Shown here: positions 11,862 through 24,249 of the stretch, piece after piece
How the letters are laid out: the number at the start of each line of letters is the position of its first letter
Numbering within the stretch: the first letter of the stretch is position 1
Source: Numida meleagris
Taxonomy: Eukaryota > Chordata > Aves > Galliformes > Numididae
Direction of reading: 5' to 3'
Length of the DNA stretch: 64,000 bases
Assembly (NCBI RefSeq): GCF_002078875.1
Contig: NC_034438.1
Span: 15,255,791 to 15,319,790 of the forward strand
Made by a program: the position numbers and the translations under genes
The notes under the pieces: generated by a model
Databases searched by the model: none
Told to the model about the DNA's origin: nothing
Seen by the model: only the letters and a program-made list of their open reading frames with translations

Positions 11862-12720
11862 CTGGGAATCTCTTGTTATTAGTACAGTCAAAGAGAAGAA
11901 AGTTCCAGTACTCGGGATGCTTATTGCTTTCTGAGAAGGGGGAAAATTAATTCTTCCCTTCTCTTAACTCTCCTCTTTGCCTTCTCTATATAGATATTTG
12001 AATAAGGACAGGGCTGCAATGTCTTTGTTGATACTTTTATTCTGTATTTTTATTCTTTGTAGGCAGGTCTTTTCACAAACTCTTTCTAGGCATGCATGCC
12101 AAGGACACTCTATATTCAAAATTTTAGACTCACCTTATTTCTAAGAACATATGACATTTCTAAGAGGCGTGGTAGTCCTTTTAAGTGATCAGAAACTCAC
12201 CAGGACAGTTTTAGGATTTCACCCTTAGGAAACGGATGAGGATGAAAAAATACTTTTCCAGACTGGGAAATATTCCTCATCACCCTGCAACTGAACCATC
12301 TGCCAGGCAGAGGAAGGTGCTGCGGGAGTCGTTGCTGTGATCTTGTCCCAGCATCTCACAGTGCAGCATGGATTTCTCCAGATGTATAACTCTTAAAACA
12401 TTTACTGACCAAGAGTGATGCGAAAGATAGATGCTCCGTAAGAAGTGCTTAATTAGGATGCAAAGGTTTGCTAACAATACTGATTTATTTCCTTTTTTGT
12501 CACTCTCCATACTATAGACAGCATGACAGTAAGGGACACTTTGAGGAATTCAAGTGTCAGGGCACTTTTTCATTTAAAATATTCACTGGAATTTATAATC
12601 TAGCTGCCTGAGACATATCTGTACTGCAAGAAATTATATCAGTCTACCAATATGATACAGCTACTGGAAGAATAGAACATGAGAAAACATACATCAGATT
12701 TAGGCATTGCAGAGAAGATT
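11862..12720. other. non-coding unique sequence, no gene seen
   Basis: The sequence after the LTR shows no primer-binding site or retroviral coding sequence. Only short, unrecognised open frames occur. Confidence 0.5.
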
Positions 12721-12800
12721 CAGGTTAGATACTGGAGGCTGGAGCAGGAGAATGGCTAAATGACCTCTCAGGGTCCCTAATTTTCTTTGATTTTATGAAT
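12721..12800 (+). mobile_element. old CR1 LINE 3' end fragment
   Basis: The run TGACCTCTCAGGGTCCCT followed by AATTTTCTTTGATTTTATGAAT resembles the last part of the CR1 3' UTR and a decayed ATTCTATGA tail in sense orientation. It is short and diverged, so it is probably an old, strongly 5'-truncated insertion. Confidence 0.6.
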
Positions 12801-14246
12801 ATTGCTTTTGACTTCTAGTTTGGTTTGGTTTTTTTTTATTATTTGTTCTTTTAATCAGAGTAATAAGCAGGGACTTTGAAACAAAGGAAAAAAAAAGAGA
12901 ATACTGAAAATTGCTTGTTTAAATTATTTCTCCTATCCAAAATCGACCTTGAATTATTCATAATAGAGGTAGGGAAGGAAGAAAAGTAGGAGGCTGAAAA
13001 ACGGCATGATTCAAGCTGTGCCATTTTGTGTAATATCCTCTCTAACAATAATGCCAAAGGTAGGAATAATGCTGGTGGGAATGCTACAAGGAGAAGGGTT
13101 CCTTGCTGTGTGTCTCATACTCTTTCCCTTAGCAGTGCTAAAAGTCAGTGTTAGGAGAAACACAAGGCTGATCTTCAATAATAATACTTATAAACTGAAA
13201 ATACAAATATTTTCAGGATTCTTACAGTCTTATAGGAAGTATATTTATATAAATATAAATGTTATCTTATACGTATATCTGATAGATAATGCAAAAATCA
13301 CACATATTTAAATAAGATGTAAAATGCACGTTCTAGATCAGCACCTTTTAATTCCTGCCTAAATCGTCCTTTTTGCTGACTGGATGATGTTCTGACAATA
13401 TTTTATACTGGAAAAACTCTTATAGGACAGAATTGGTGTTTCTTCAGATTTCAAATTGCACTCCTCATTAGTTTTACCTTTGGGCAAGGCTGCTCCTCCG
13501 TTTCCTTGGCATAAAGCTTAATGCTTTATAGCAATGCTTTATAGCAATAAAGCAATAAAGCCCAAGCAAATATATGGTACATAACCCTGAACCAAGTCAG
13601 ATATCATGTTTAAACTCCATCTCATCTCTGCTGATGCTTCTGCTTGCTCTGTTGTTCTTGCTCTTATGAGCAGTGGATGCCATTTAATGAAAATTTGACA
13701 GCTTCTGTTCTCACGGCCAACTCCACCACTGTTTTCAAAATGGTTTCTATTAACCATGTTGTTTTGATCCTTATCTCACAGTGGTACATTTTGTTGTACT
13801 CACATTAGATAACAGCTAGTGTGACTCTTGGTCCAGCCAGGACTGTGAGATTAGGATCTTGAGCTTGAGCGGTGCAGTCGCATGTGACGAGGGCTAATTG
13901 GTGGCCAGCTGCATAGTGCAGGAAAGCAAAAAGTCAATAGATGCAAGGGATAGAGCACATACATCCCCTGTGTGATTGCATTTAGGGTGGGAGTCAGCAA
14001 CAGAGACACAGGAGCCAGAGACATTAGGTAATTTAGGGCATCTGAGATATCTGCAGAAAGCTGGTATATGACAAACAACACAAGTGAGACTACTCCTTAG
14101 TGGAGCAGCACCTGCAGACCAGGAGATATGTTCTAAGCTTTTTGAGTGACACTGGAAAGCTAAGCTAAGCAACTGACTTGATCCTTTAAGGTCTATATGT
14201 GTATGTTTATGAGTATATACATTATATATGCACCTATGTCTATACT
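12801..14246. other. non-coding sequence with a short tandem cluster
   Basis: No gene recognised. At 13520-13561 a 13-bp unit (AATGCTTTATAGC) occurs twice in tandem, followed by an 8-bp unit (AATAAAGC) twice. GCTTTAT and ATAAAGC are mutually inverted, so the cluster can fold back. Confidence 0.5.
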
Positions 14247-14304
14247 ATTAAAGCATATGTATGTATATATGCATATGTAAATATATGGATACATATGCTT
14301 TAAT
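14247..14304. repeat. 58-nt inverted repeat / hairpin
   Basis: The arms 14247-14261 and 14290-14304 (ATTAAAGCATATGTA and TACATATGCTTTAAT) are perfect reverse complements over 15 bp. Allowing one mismatch and one G-U pair, pairing extends about 8 bp further in, leaving a loop of about 12 nt. The length is compatible with a microRNA precursor or a decayed palindromic element, but the interior is AT-rich alternating sequence that forms hairpins easily. There is no evidence that it is transcribed. Confidence 0.75.
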
Positions 14305-16607
14305 TTCATGTTCACTGTAAAGTAAGTCAGCTGGAGAATGTTATAAAACAACTTCTGAGTTTTATCTCACTTGTCAAGCTCTTCAAGCTAGTAGAGTTTG
14401 AAAAAACTCATGACATTGGGTGTTGAGGTAGGATTTAGCATTTTTGTATCTCAAAGGGTGAACTGGTAGATGGGAAATACTCAACAAGAATCGTATTCTG
14501 TACCTATGTACAGCTTCTATCTCAATGCGATTACAATCATAATGAAGTTGTGATCTATGACAAAAGCCCCTAGCTGCTGCCATAGTACAAATAGCACTTT
14601 ACAGAAAGAAGAAACAATGATAAAATCAGGAGCAGTTCACTGTAGATATAAAAGAATATTTTGTATCTGACTGAAAGGACAGGAATGGGCACAAAAAAAC
14701 CCAGTGTTTTTTACTTGCAGCATAGAGGTTATTTTATGGTAACTGTTCGTATGCACACAATTACCTCATAAACAATGCTTGGTATGTTGGCCTTCTTCAT
14801 GAACTGAAAAGCTATAACTCATAACCTTAGTTTAGTGCGGTCAAAGGTCATGCACACAAGTCACGTGGCAGAATAGTGGACACACGGTACAATCTAGCAG
14901 TGGTTTATTCAAGTAATTCTAATGTTTGAGGATGGAGGATGTTTAGAAGACTGTCCTGAAACACCTCAGCTGATCCAAAATCTCTCATCTTGCTGAGGGT
15001 CAGTGGGATATAAACCCAGAACTTATGACATTATGTATGGAAATAATATTTCCATGGAAATAAAGTACTTTTTCTGGAATTCTGGCCTGGTACTACTCTT
15101 TCCTACAATCACTGACCTCACAATTTTTGCTGACCCCGCATTTGTTTTATCTATGAGTAACAATTCCATGTATTACTTCTGTTTACTCCTTGAAAACATG
15201 GCTATGTCCTCTTAAAATATTTAAGCAGCTGATAGTTTGCTTTAAGCTGTTAATATCATGCTTAGATTTAAGAACATATTGGAATGTGCTATGTTCCCTT
15301 TAGAAAAGGGTTGTTCTGAGTTAAATGGGATTTGATCTCTTATATTCCGTCCTTATTTGGAGACTTTCTGAGCTTTATTCAATCAAATGCAAAATCTTTA
15401 TTCATGCCTCTATAAAACACATCTATTTTAAAGCCCAGATGAACTACTAGTACATATACCCCAACCTGCTCCATAATAAACCAAAGAACTCACTCCAATA
15501 TGCCGATGTAAGGTAAAACATACTATATAAACTATGAGTATAAAAGAAGTAAAGCACTTAAGTAGCTGAGGAAGCAGAATCTCATTTTAACATGATACAT
15601 TAAGGCAATATGATATTGATATAAAATACAAACTATATACGAAGCTCTTATTCAAGTAGCAAGGCATTTTCAAATGGTGGATGGTAATAATTCCTGCCTA
15701 AATGGAGTCTCTTTACACTTTTTAAGCATTAGGAAAGAAAAGAACAGAGAACGATGTAGACTAAAAGTCTTTAGCAGAGAGATTTCCTTTCAGATGCCAC
15801 TGCAACTTGCTTTGGGAATCAAAAAATTCCCAACTGGTGCAGTATTATTTGATAAGCACTTCTTTTTTCTTCAGATTCTTCTAAAGTCGTCTATGCGCAT
15901 TGTTATAGGATGAGATCAGCTTCCAGTTGTGCAATTAGGAATGTGAATAACATCTGCCACATTTGGTTTGTTCACTCATGTGAACCCCTGAGAGAGTAAA
16001 ATACATAGAGGATTGCTTTGTTTTGAGAAGGGGTGAGGTAGCACATTTCAAAATTTTATCATTTTGATAGCTAAGGCTAAAAGTTTATATTAGAGAAAGT
16101 AGGATGTATAAACATACTTTGCATCTGATGAGAAAATGATACAGCTTATGAGATCCCCTGTTCTTCTAGGTTTTTGTCTCAAACGTTGGCCAGCCTCCTT
16201 CATCACCACCTCATCAGAACAAATGAGAAATTTTTTGAAGGAGTAGGCAATTTGCCTCAGTGCCAGTACCATGTGGGTTTTTTTCATAGGTTGTTGTTTG
16301 TTTTTTTTCCTTTGATGTGCTGCAAAAGTGTTGTGGAGGTAATTCAAACTTCCGCAGAGACATATAAATGAGGAAGGTAATCAGCTAAAGTTATATGCAA
16401 CAACATCAGAACTATTAACTATATTGGCACATTGTGCCCTTTCTGCCCAGTCAGTAAACAAGTTCAAGAGAGGTTGCATGCCATCAGAATCCATAGCATT
16501 TCCATTAGTGTTAGGCCTTCATGTTTCAGGAAAGATACAAGAGGCGACTATGATAACTGTCAGAAAATTCTTTCTCCATGGATACTAAAAAGGGATAAAA
16601 GGCAGGG
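14305..16607. other. non-coding unique sequence, no gene seen
   Basis: AT-rich DNA with only short open frames of unrecognisable content. No transposon or structured element could be named. Confidence 0.5.
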
Positions 16608-16802
16608 GTGCTCCGACCATACAAAAGTGCTCCACAGTATAAAAAGGACATTAAGATGCTTGAAAATGTCCAGAGGAAGGCAACAAAACTGGTAAGAGGG
16701 GTGGACGGCAGGTCCTGTGAGGAGAGGCTGAGGACAGTTGGGTTGCCCTGTCTGGAGAAGAGGAGGTCGAGAGGTGACTGTTGCCCTGCTTTTCACCTCT
16801 GA
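16608..16802 (+). pseudogene. CR1 ORF2 C-terminal remnant
   Basis: A 64-residue frame carrying the CR1 reverse-transcriptase C-terminal signature ([34 protein letters not shown]). The frame ends at a stop after PAFHL and later homology lies in another frame, so it is a broken LINE remnant. The catalytic part of the reverse transcriptase is absent. The first residues (MLRPYKSA) may be flanking sequence. Confidence 0.8.
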
Positions 16803-16998
16803 CAACAGGTGACCTCATGTCTCTACTCAGCTCCCTGAGGAGGGGAAAATGAGACATGTGCCGGGCTATGCTCCCTGACCGCAGGATGGGAGAGGCACAA
16901 AGTCCGGCACATGGGGAGATTCAGACTGGGCCTTAGGAAGCATTTATTTACCTTGCGGATGGTCAAACACTGGTATGCCTTCAAGAGGCATTTTGTCT
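16608..16998 (+). mobile_element. CR1 LINE fragment, sense on + strand
   Basis: The translation at 16608-16802 contains [21 protein letters not shown], then [21 protein letters not shown], the familiar C-terminal part of CR1 ORF2. The following 190 bases continue as the end of the ORF and the start of the 3' UTR in shifted frames, up to a stretch reading GLRKHLFTLRMVKHWYAFKRHF. The usual CR1 3' UTR and 8-mer tail are missing, and the fragment passes directly into an ATTCT array. It is truncated at the 5' end, as is usual for CR1. Confidence 0.85.
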
Positions 16999-17280
16999 AT
17001 TATTCTATTCTATTCTATTCTATTCTATTCTATTCTATTCTATTCTATTCTATTCTATTCTATTCTATTCTATTCTATTCTATTCTATTCTATNTTCTAT
17101 TCTATTCTATTCTATTCTATTCTATTCTATTCTATTCTATTCTATTCTATTCTATTCTATTCTATTCTATTCTATTCTATTCTATTCTACTCTACTCTAC
17201 TCTACTCTACTCTATTCCATTCCATTCCATTCCATTCCATTCCATTCCATTCCATTCCATTCCATTCCATTCCATTCTAT
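16999..17280. repeat. zoned pentanucleotide microsatellite TTCTA / CTCTA / TTCCA
   Basis: Three successive zones share one 5-bp register: roughly 37 units of TATTC up to about 17185 (one N at 17094), five units of TCTAC at 17186-17210, and twelve units of TCCAT at 17216-17275, with single TCTAT units at the last junction and the end. Degenerate units continue to about 17320. Each zone differs from its neighbour by T-to-C changes, suggesting variant units that spread locally. The FYSIL-type frames read through it are artefacts. Confidence 0.97.
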
Positions 17281-19755
17281 CCCACTCCATTCCAGTTCAC
17301 CCCATTCCTTTTATTCCATATTTTCATATACATATGTATATGTACACACGTTATCATGAGCAACTTATTTTCGATGTCATCTCCAAGCAAGTGAGGTTAT
17401 CAGGAACAGTCAACATGGATTCACCAGAAGGAAATTAGTTCTTAATATTTATCTGCAAATCTTTTCAATACTTTATCTTATTCTTAGTGATAAGGACTCA
17501 GTTATGAAAATATAACACATATCTGGGCAAATATATCAACCTCTGATTAAAACCACAGCTCAAGAAATACCACTGCAACTCAGTCTGTGCAGCTAGATCA
17601 CTAGGCTATCCATCTTCTGAGATTTGCAGACTGCCGCTCCTGCTGGCAGAGAGAAGGTGGTAGACAACAAACTGCTAGACCATCTATTTAACTTGGGTAA
17701 GGATAGCATCAAGGTCTTTGTTCTTCTCATTGCAGGCATGGGGGAGCCTGCAGTGGACTTTTCTAAATTTGACAAAAGCTACTCTCTGTTTCTACCATTA
17801 AACCACAAACTAGAACCTTTAGGTTATCATAGTAATTTTTTTCTACTAATCCAATGGTTACTAAAATTAGTTCCACCTCAAGTTGTTTTTTTCCCACTGG
17901 TAATATAGCCCTCTGATGGGTTCTCAGTAATATCATGTTATGATTATAGTACTATGATTTCTATGTGATCGTCAGGTACCTTTCATGTTTTGTTTGAAAA
18001 GCCTAAAAGACTATTTGAGCACTGATAAAACAGCAAAATAGAAACACTTAATACAGCTGAAATAGTTACTTTAAAAAGAGACAAATTTTTTATAACAATT
18101 CCTGTTATTTAAGTGCACACTGGTTAACAAATTTTATTCATTATGTGACTTAACAAGTAGTTAGGGAGTGTGATAGCAAGTTAAAAGATATAAGTTTCAC
18201 ATATATTTATGCAGTGGTCAAATGTCACTTGTATAAAATTTGGCTCTGTGGTGGCTCAGAAAGTATATGTGCTTATACGCACACATATCAATAAGCGTAA
18301 AAAGGCATTACAAGGTAGTTATACATAATCCTTTGAGGTTTTGGAACACTTGCAATGTATACCATGACACGTCTTAATCAAATTTTGATGTGGGATGGAA
18401 TTTTGTAAATATGCTGTGCCTACATGATTACATAATGAAATAATATTTTTGTAGGTTCTATCTGTTCTTTAACACAACAGTCCTGTATATAGAGATGGAT
18501 TTAAATGTTTCATTTCAAACTTTTTTTGAATTTCTTTTAATATTTCAGTCAGTGATAGTGCTGAAGGTTTCCCTTGCAATGATATTTTATTCCACAGTGC
18601 TGAGCTTTATCTTTTAGTTTTAGGCTACTTGATTTCACTGGATGTGCTCTCTAGCCTTTCAAGTTTATTTGTATTGGGCAAGAAGCCAATGGTGTTAATG
18701 CATGAAAACCAGGTAGCTGTCAGGACTACTGCAGCAGCATGTCTAATTTTGTTATATTAAAGTTGTCACAAAACATTAAGTAAGAGATTATATGAAGTAT
18801 GCATAGGGCAAATAGTTTATAATGTAATAAACCAATAAGGTTTTGAGCAAGATAAAACATGATTCTTTTATGTTATTTTCTTCTTTATTTCCTGTTTTGT
18901 TCGTGTTATTTCCCATTCTTTTCTAAATAATTGCTGAAAATCTGAGTTGTGAACCTGTCTGTCTATTTATACAAATTTATTTTCATTTTTTTCCATGAAT
19001 GCCACAAAGATCCTTTAGGTAGTTTTACTCCCCTGCATATCTTTTTAATGCTTACAGGGAAGAAACTAGTTCTGACAGCCTCAGTGTACTATGCCTGCAA
19101 CAGTGAAGTTTTAATCTTGTTTAGGTCCTCCAGATGTTACAGCAATAAAATAAAATCATAAATGGAGGTACCTCTCTGGCCCTAGAGTGGCACAAATACA
19201 TTTTAAGCTCCATTTTATGAATAAAATATTCATCAGTAATAGAGCATTATGCCATGCCCATTTCAGAAAACAGAAGCTACAGGAAACAGTACATTCTAGC
19301 TGAAGAAATGTGGAAATGGAAAGTGCTGACTTGATAGCCAAGATGAGACGGGGGTACAATTCCCTAAAATGTCCCAAGAGGTAGCTCTTCTCTGTGGAGC
19401 AATAAAAATCAAAACATAGAAAAAGTAGTTGCAGATCTGTATGGGAGAATGCAGCAAGATACCAGTGAATCTACCTATACTATTGTGTTGATTTAACTAT
19501 TTTCTGCCAGTTCTTCTGCCTCATGATTCACATCTCACGTATATTCTCATGCAGGAGGAGTGGAGTGAGGCTGAAGGAAAATCCCATTACAAGTTTGAAG
19601 GCTGTCAAGATACCTCAGACTTGTTGTTTTAGTTCCAGTCCAGTGTTTCATCAGTGAAAATAAACGATCTTCAGCGTAGGTGGCTCACAGCACCCAACTT
19701 TCTAATGACTACTACTCCTTCCATCTTAATAAACTAACTCAGGTATTTAGAGACT
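17281..19755. other. non-coding unique sequence with an 18-bp palindrome
   Basis: 17325-17342 is a perfect 18-bp palindrome (CATATACATATGTATATG) just beyond the microsatellite. Otherwise this is AT-rich sequence with short unrecognised frames. Confidence 0.5.
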
Positions 19756-20181
19756 GTGATTAAACCTTCATTCCTCCCACAAAACCTACATGAAATAGGG
19801 ACTGTTGTAGTGTGTTTGCTCCTGACTCACTGCTGTTGTAATTTACTTTTGAATTTAACATGCAGATTTAGGCTGATTAACCATGATGAGCTATGCAAGG
19901 GTCAAAGGCATATGGTGGTACATGAAAGGACAGCTGCCCGCACAGTTTCAGTGAGACAGTATTCGCAAGAAAGTCTCCAACTGTGGCAGCGTTGCAGATC
20001 TTTCAAGGAGGTCTCTGCTCCTCTCTGTTCTCTGAAAGGCACTCTCAGTGAATTTTTGTTAACCCTCAAACAGTATTATTCTTTCCTTGATTCAGACTGT
20101 TTCTTCCCAGGTTTTCTCCTATTTCAGTTCAAAAAGGAGCTTTTTCAGTACAAAGCTAGTGCTGTTCAGCCTAACAAATAA
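19756..20181 (+). other. 141-codon open frame, doubtful coding
   Basis: The longest open frame without repeats in the window. It begins at GTG, not ATG, with the first in-frame ATG late (MVVHERTAARTV). The translation is a mixture of hydrophobic and basic stretches with no domain, signal or family that I recognise. A 105-codon frame runs on the other strand over its end. Its length is within chance expectation for 64 kb. I regard it as non-coding. Confidence 0.1.
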
Positions 20182-23100
20182 TGAGGGGGTGGAAATGAAG
20201 TTGTTTTTTCTCTTACCATGTAAACCATGGTTAAAAAACAAAAGTGCTAGCCACCACTTACTTTTTGTCTGAAACTTAAATCTGACAATATCTGTTGTAT
20301 ATACTGTGAGAGAAAGGAGACTAAAACCATATTGGAACAATCCAATTTTACACTGTGTGATTCTTACAGAAAGGATTATGGAACCCAGGAAACAGGCAGC
20401 AAAAGGGAGGGAAAAAAAGAAGGAATTTTTCTTCATGATGATTTCTTCAGTTCCTTGATACCAGTATCAGCTGAGTGGCAGCAGCTTGCAATGGAAGAGT
20501 GCTGATCAGCTCTAATTTGCTTTAATTATTCCTGCCTGGGAGAGGTGAGACAACTCAGGCTACCAAAATGTGGCCCTGGAGTTCCCCAGGGTGTATCAAG
20601 TTGGAACTGATATGAAATAGGTCTGAGCTATACAAGCAGGAAGAAGATGCAAGATGAGTCTCAAGTGGGGGTTTTGACGTGTATCTAATGTTCTGTAGTT
20701 TGAGTCATGATCAGACATGGCACGCCTACAGCACACTTAGGACATTAAAATTCTCTTACTGATCTCCGTAACATAAAGGCGCTAAATCAGGTAATCAAGA
20801 AAACGACAACAAAAATAGTTATCTATTTAATTTAGACACCCCTAGGATTGCTAAGCAAGAGTCTTTAAGATCACTGGTACTGGATCAATATATTTCAGTT
20901 CAACTTCTGCACAAAAATCCATTAATTGGGCAGAATTTTGAACATCCATGGTTGGAATTCTTTTCAGAGAATCCAGTCACATGAGTTTACCTGCTCATTT
21001 CCCATAGTGGTCTCATTATAGTGTTATCTGGACCATTTCTAATCACATCTATATATTTCTTTTTAGTTACTCTTAAACAAACATTTAATGAAGTCTACAC
21101 ATCTGGAAATAGAAATTATAGGCTTGGAAACATATTCACCTTTACACATGTAAGTGAATTATTGACTTTTGAACTAAATTCATTAACACAAAGCTGCTTC
21201 TGATAATGCAGATTTCAGAAATTAGAGACATGAAAGCATTTAAAAAGGCTACAATAAGCCTTGTATAAAGAATCACGATACCCTGTTGCCAAAATAGTTA
21301 ATAAGTAATTTGACACATCACTGGGAAGTAATTTCTCTTATTTGAGTGGGGCTAGAGCTGGCATTCAACCTTATCAAAATATTTCATTCACAAATCTGTT
21401 CCTAGACATTTCATGTTTGAAAGAATTCATAAACTGTAACAAAGGCATTTCAGCTGAAGCACTGAAATGGAAAAAGAGACTTTTCATCCTGTATTCATCT
21501 ACCTGTGTAGAAATTCAGAAAATTCATTACATTTTACTATCAAGAAAACTACATAAGTACTAGTCTTGTTAGAAGAAGAGGACTTGGTAAGTATTATATA
21601 GGACACTTGACAATTGGTTTCCTTTAGGTACAATGATTTTACATTTGAATTTGACCTCAGTGATGTGAGGAGAAGTATTCAGCTGATAAAAAAGAGTCTT
21701 CTCTGAAACTGTCATATTTTTGGCTCATTTTAATCAGCAGTGGTTTCTTGTCAAAGAGACACTTCACAATTGTTACAATTGGCAGGATGTTTTTTTTTTT
21801 TTTCTTTAAGGAACGTCATAAAGTCCTGATTGGAACTACAGCAAGCTTGTCTCCAGAGACAGTCTCAAGCCCTTACAGTCATGCATACCCTATGCAATTT
21901 GGTTGGCAGGAAGCTGGAACAAAAACTATGCCACTGAACTAATGAGAAAGAAAAACTCCATGAAAATGGTGTAATTTTGGACACCCTCACCATTCAGATG
22001 GAAACCACTGCATGACCTCTATTTCATATTTAGGTTTCAGTCTGATCCTCCTCAGAGATGTGGTTTATGCAGTTGCGTCATTTACCTGTTCATTTCCCTA
22101 CCCTAATACTTGTTACTGACCACGTTCAAACAAATTCAAAAGGCAGAACACTGATGAAAAACTTAAGGAAAATTACGTTTCTGTAAATTTCTTGAAAATC
22201 AATGTAAGTACAGGAGAGATCCAACTCAGGGCTCCCACTGAGGAACTAATATTATATACTATTCCTGACAGCAGGCTGTTGGCCAATTGGCACAGGAGCC
22301 CTGGCTACCTAATCAGCCTCCACAAAGCTTGAGACTAGCTGTAGCATGAGCTGCTACTTGTGAGTGAAGCTGTCCTTGGGGCTAGGGAGGGGAATGGAGT
22401 TAACTGTAGTTTGAGGATGGGAGTGAAGGGATTTATGGGACAAAGGACACAAATCTATGCAAAATCAGGCTTTGTTAATTGCATTGCTCACCAACAACTT
22501 TGTTTTATCTAGGCCTAAACATATGAAAGTATAATGAAGCATTAAAAACATAGAAATAAGAGGAGTGTGTAAACCGAAATATTCTGGGTATAACTGAAAC
22601 AGGAAAAAAATTCTACTCCCCCTCCCATTTAAAAAAAAAAACAAGAGAAACAAAATGAGCTCCCTGACATCATGCCAGAGCTTCATTTGTGAGGTTAGCT
22701 GGGGATAATATGAGGTATAATTACATTAAGAGAAAAAAATCATTTGTATTATCTAATAATTCCTATATCCAGGTATTGTTTCCAAAACATGTTTCAAAAT
22801 CTCAGAGGTAAAACTCAGTCTGAAGCCATTCATAATGAATTAAAAGCTCTTCTGCACAGTTCATCACTTAGAAGTAGTTTGTATTTGTTAGATAGTATGA
22901 AGACAAAAAAGTTTCCTTTGCACCAAGTCTGCGTGGAATGAAACAAACAGAGGCAACACATTCAAATATTCCTACATTAGCAAATGTTCTTGCAAACATT
23001 AGCTGCAGAGTCTTTATCTCCTGTGGAGGCTGTTTGGGCACATAACTCAGGTAAAATCACTGCAAGTGGCTGCCATTTGGCAAGGCACGGGAGTCTAGCT

Positions 23101-23404
23101 GGAAGACAGGAATTTACCTACATTGCAGTTTCTGGAAATGAGTTGCCTGCAATCTTCCTGAATGTGTAAATTACTTCCTAGTGCATTAGAAAATGGAGCT
23201 ACGTCCATAACCCTATTTCTACTATCCTTTCTGAAGTCTGAAGTAAAATCTCACTAAACTTGGAAGTCATAGACATGAACTTCAAGGCATTAGCCTGTAT
23301 ATTTATTGCTTTCATGTCTTTCGTGATGGTAATCCATTACCAAATTCCTCTTCGATATTAAAAAAAAGAAAATCTGAATGTTAATATAACCTTTAGGCTT
23401 TATT
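20182..23404. other. non-coding unique sequence, no gene seen
   Basis: Unique AT-rich DNA. A T14 run lies at 21790-21803. A somewhat GC-richer stretch at about 22260-22440 contains no frame of note. No repeat family identified. Confidence 0.5.
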
Positions 23405-23424
23405 AACATTTAATATTAAATGTT
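23405..23424. repeat. 20-bp perfect palindrome
   Basis: AACATTTAATATTAAATGTT equals its own reverse complement. It is AT-only apart from the ends, has no spacer, and lies in ordinary AT-rich DNA, so chance is a fair explanation. Confidence 0.9.
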
Positions 23425-23915
23425 GTTTGGAGGTTGTTGGAATCACATACACATCTGCATGAAATCACTAGGAGTCTTTTCATTATCTTCCAGGATGAGA
23501 TGATGAACTGCTGAAAGAGGAGGAAAGAGTAGTTTTGGATCTCAAATTTCACTACACATTAAAAAATATCCTCCCCTCAACTACATTAAAAAAAAAAAAA
23601 TGGAATCTTAGTTGGTTGGGTGATCTTATAATGCTTCTGTAAGCTTTATTTTGAGCTTTGACTGATTTCAAGACTAAGATTTGCAGGATACAATCCATAA
23701 ACTGCTAATGACAAATTTAGAAATTTCCCCTTATTATTTAAGCATCAGTTTTCATTAGTGAGATAGCTGTTTCACTTTAAATGTACTAAATACTGTAAAT
23801 GGGTATTTTAATGTTAATTTTACTGATCTAAAAAAAGATCTTAATTCATTTACCCACTAATTAGTTAACAAACAGTATACAGTGAAATGAAGAATGGGTG
23901 TTCAAACAAAATGGC

Positions 23916-24074
23916 TTATAATACCTGGCACAGTTCCCAGAAATCAAGCCATTTCACATTCTTGATGCACTGCCAAATATGTTTTTGTTGTCTTCCTCCA
24001 TCAGTGTAAACAAACATGGTGGTGGCACCTGGGGGGAAGCCGGAAGGGCTCGGGGTCGGACTGGCTTTGTCCAT
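23916..24074 (-). other. possible 52-codon minus-strand frame at a CpG cluster
   Basis: The surrounding 24.02-24.25 kb carries about nine CpGs, many for this window. On the minus strand an ATG at 24074-24072 sits in a strong Kozak context (GCAGACATGG) and opens a 52-codon frame starting MDKASPTPSPSGFPPG. The frame stays open upstream to 24137. The beginning is proline/serine-rich like many first exons, while the later part (from about KHIWQ) is less convincing. I recognise no family. It could be a first coding exon, a decayed gene or chance. A GT follows the proline-rich part, but its context is a poor donor. Confidence 0.15.
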
Positions 24075-24249
24075 GTCTGCAGTGCATCTCCACCCCCTGC
24101 TACTCACAAACGCTTCTGCAGATCTGATTTCCCACACTACAATTGCGTAAAGGAAGTTTAAAAGAGCTGCGTGTATACTTCATAGGAAGGTAATAAGGCA
24201 TTGCAAGACTAACTTCACACTTCGCTCGTCTGTCAAGGGGGTCTCCCCT

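Noticed and set aside
16999..17280. Possible CRISPR-like or satellite array
   Set aside because: The unit is 5 bp with no spacers, a plain microsatellite in vertebrate DNA.
17325..17342. 18-bp perfect palindrome as a protein-binding site
   Set aside because: Alternating TA/CA sequence beside a microsatellite forms such palindromes easily; no further evidence.
16911..17438. The longest open frame in the window, 175 codons
   Set aside because: Most of it is the TTCTA/TTCCA microsatellite read as FYSIL and FHSIP repeats; only the first residues carry CR1 remnant sequence.
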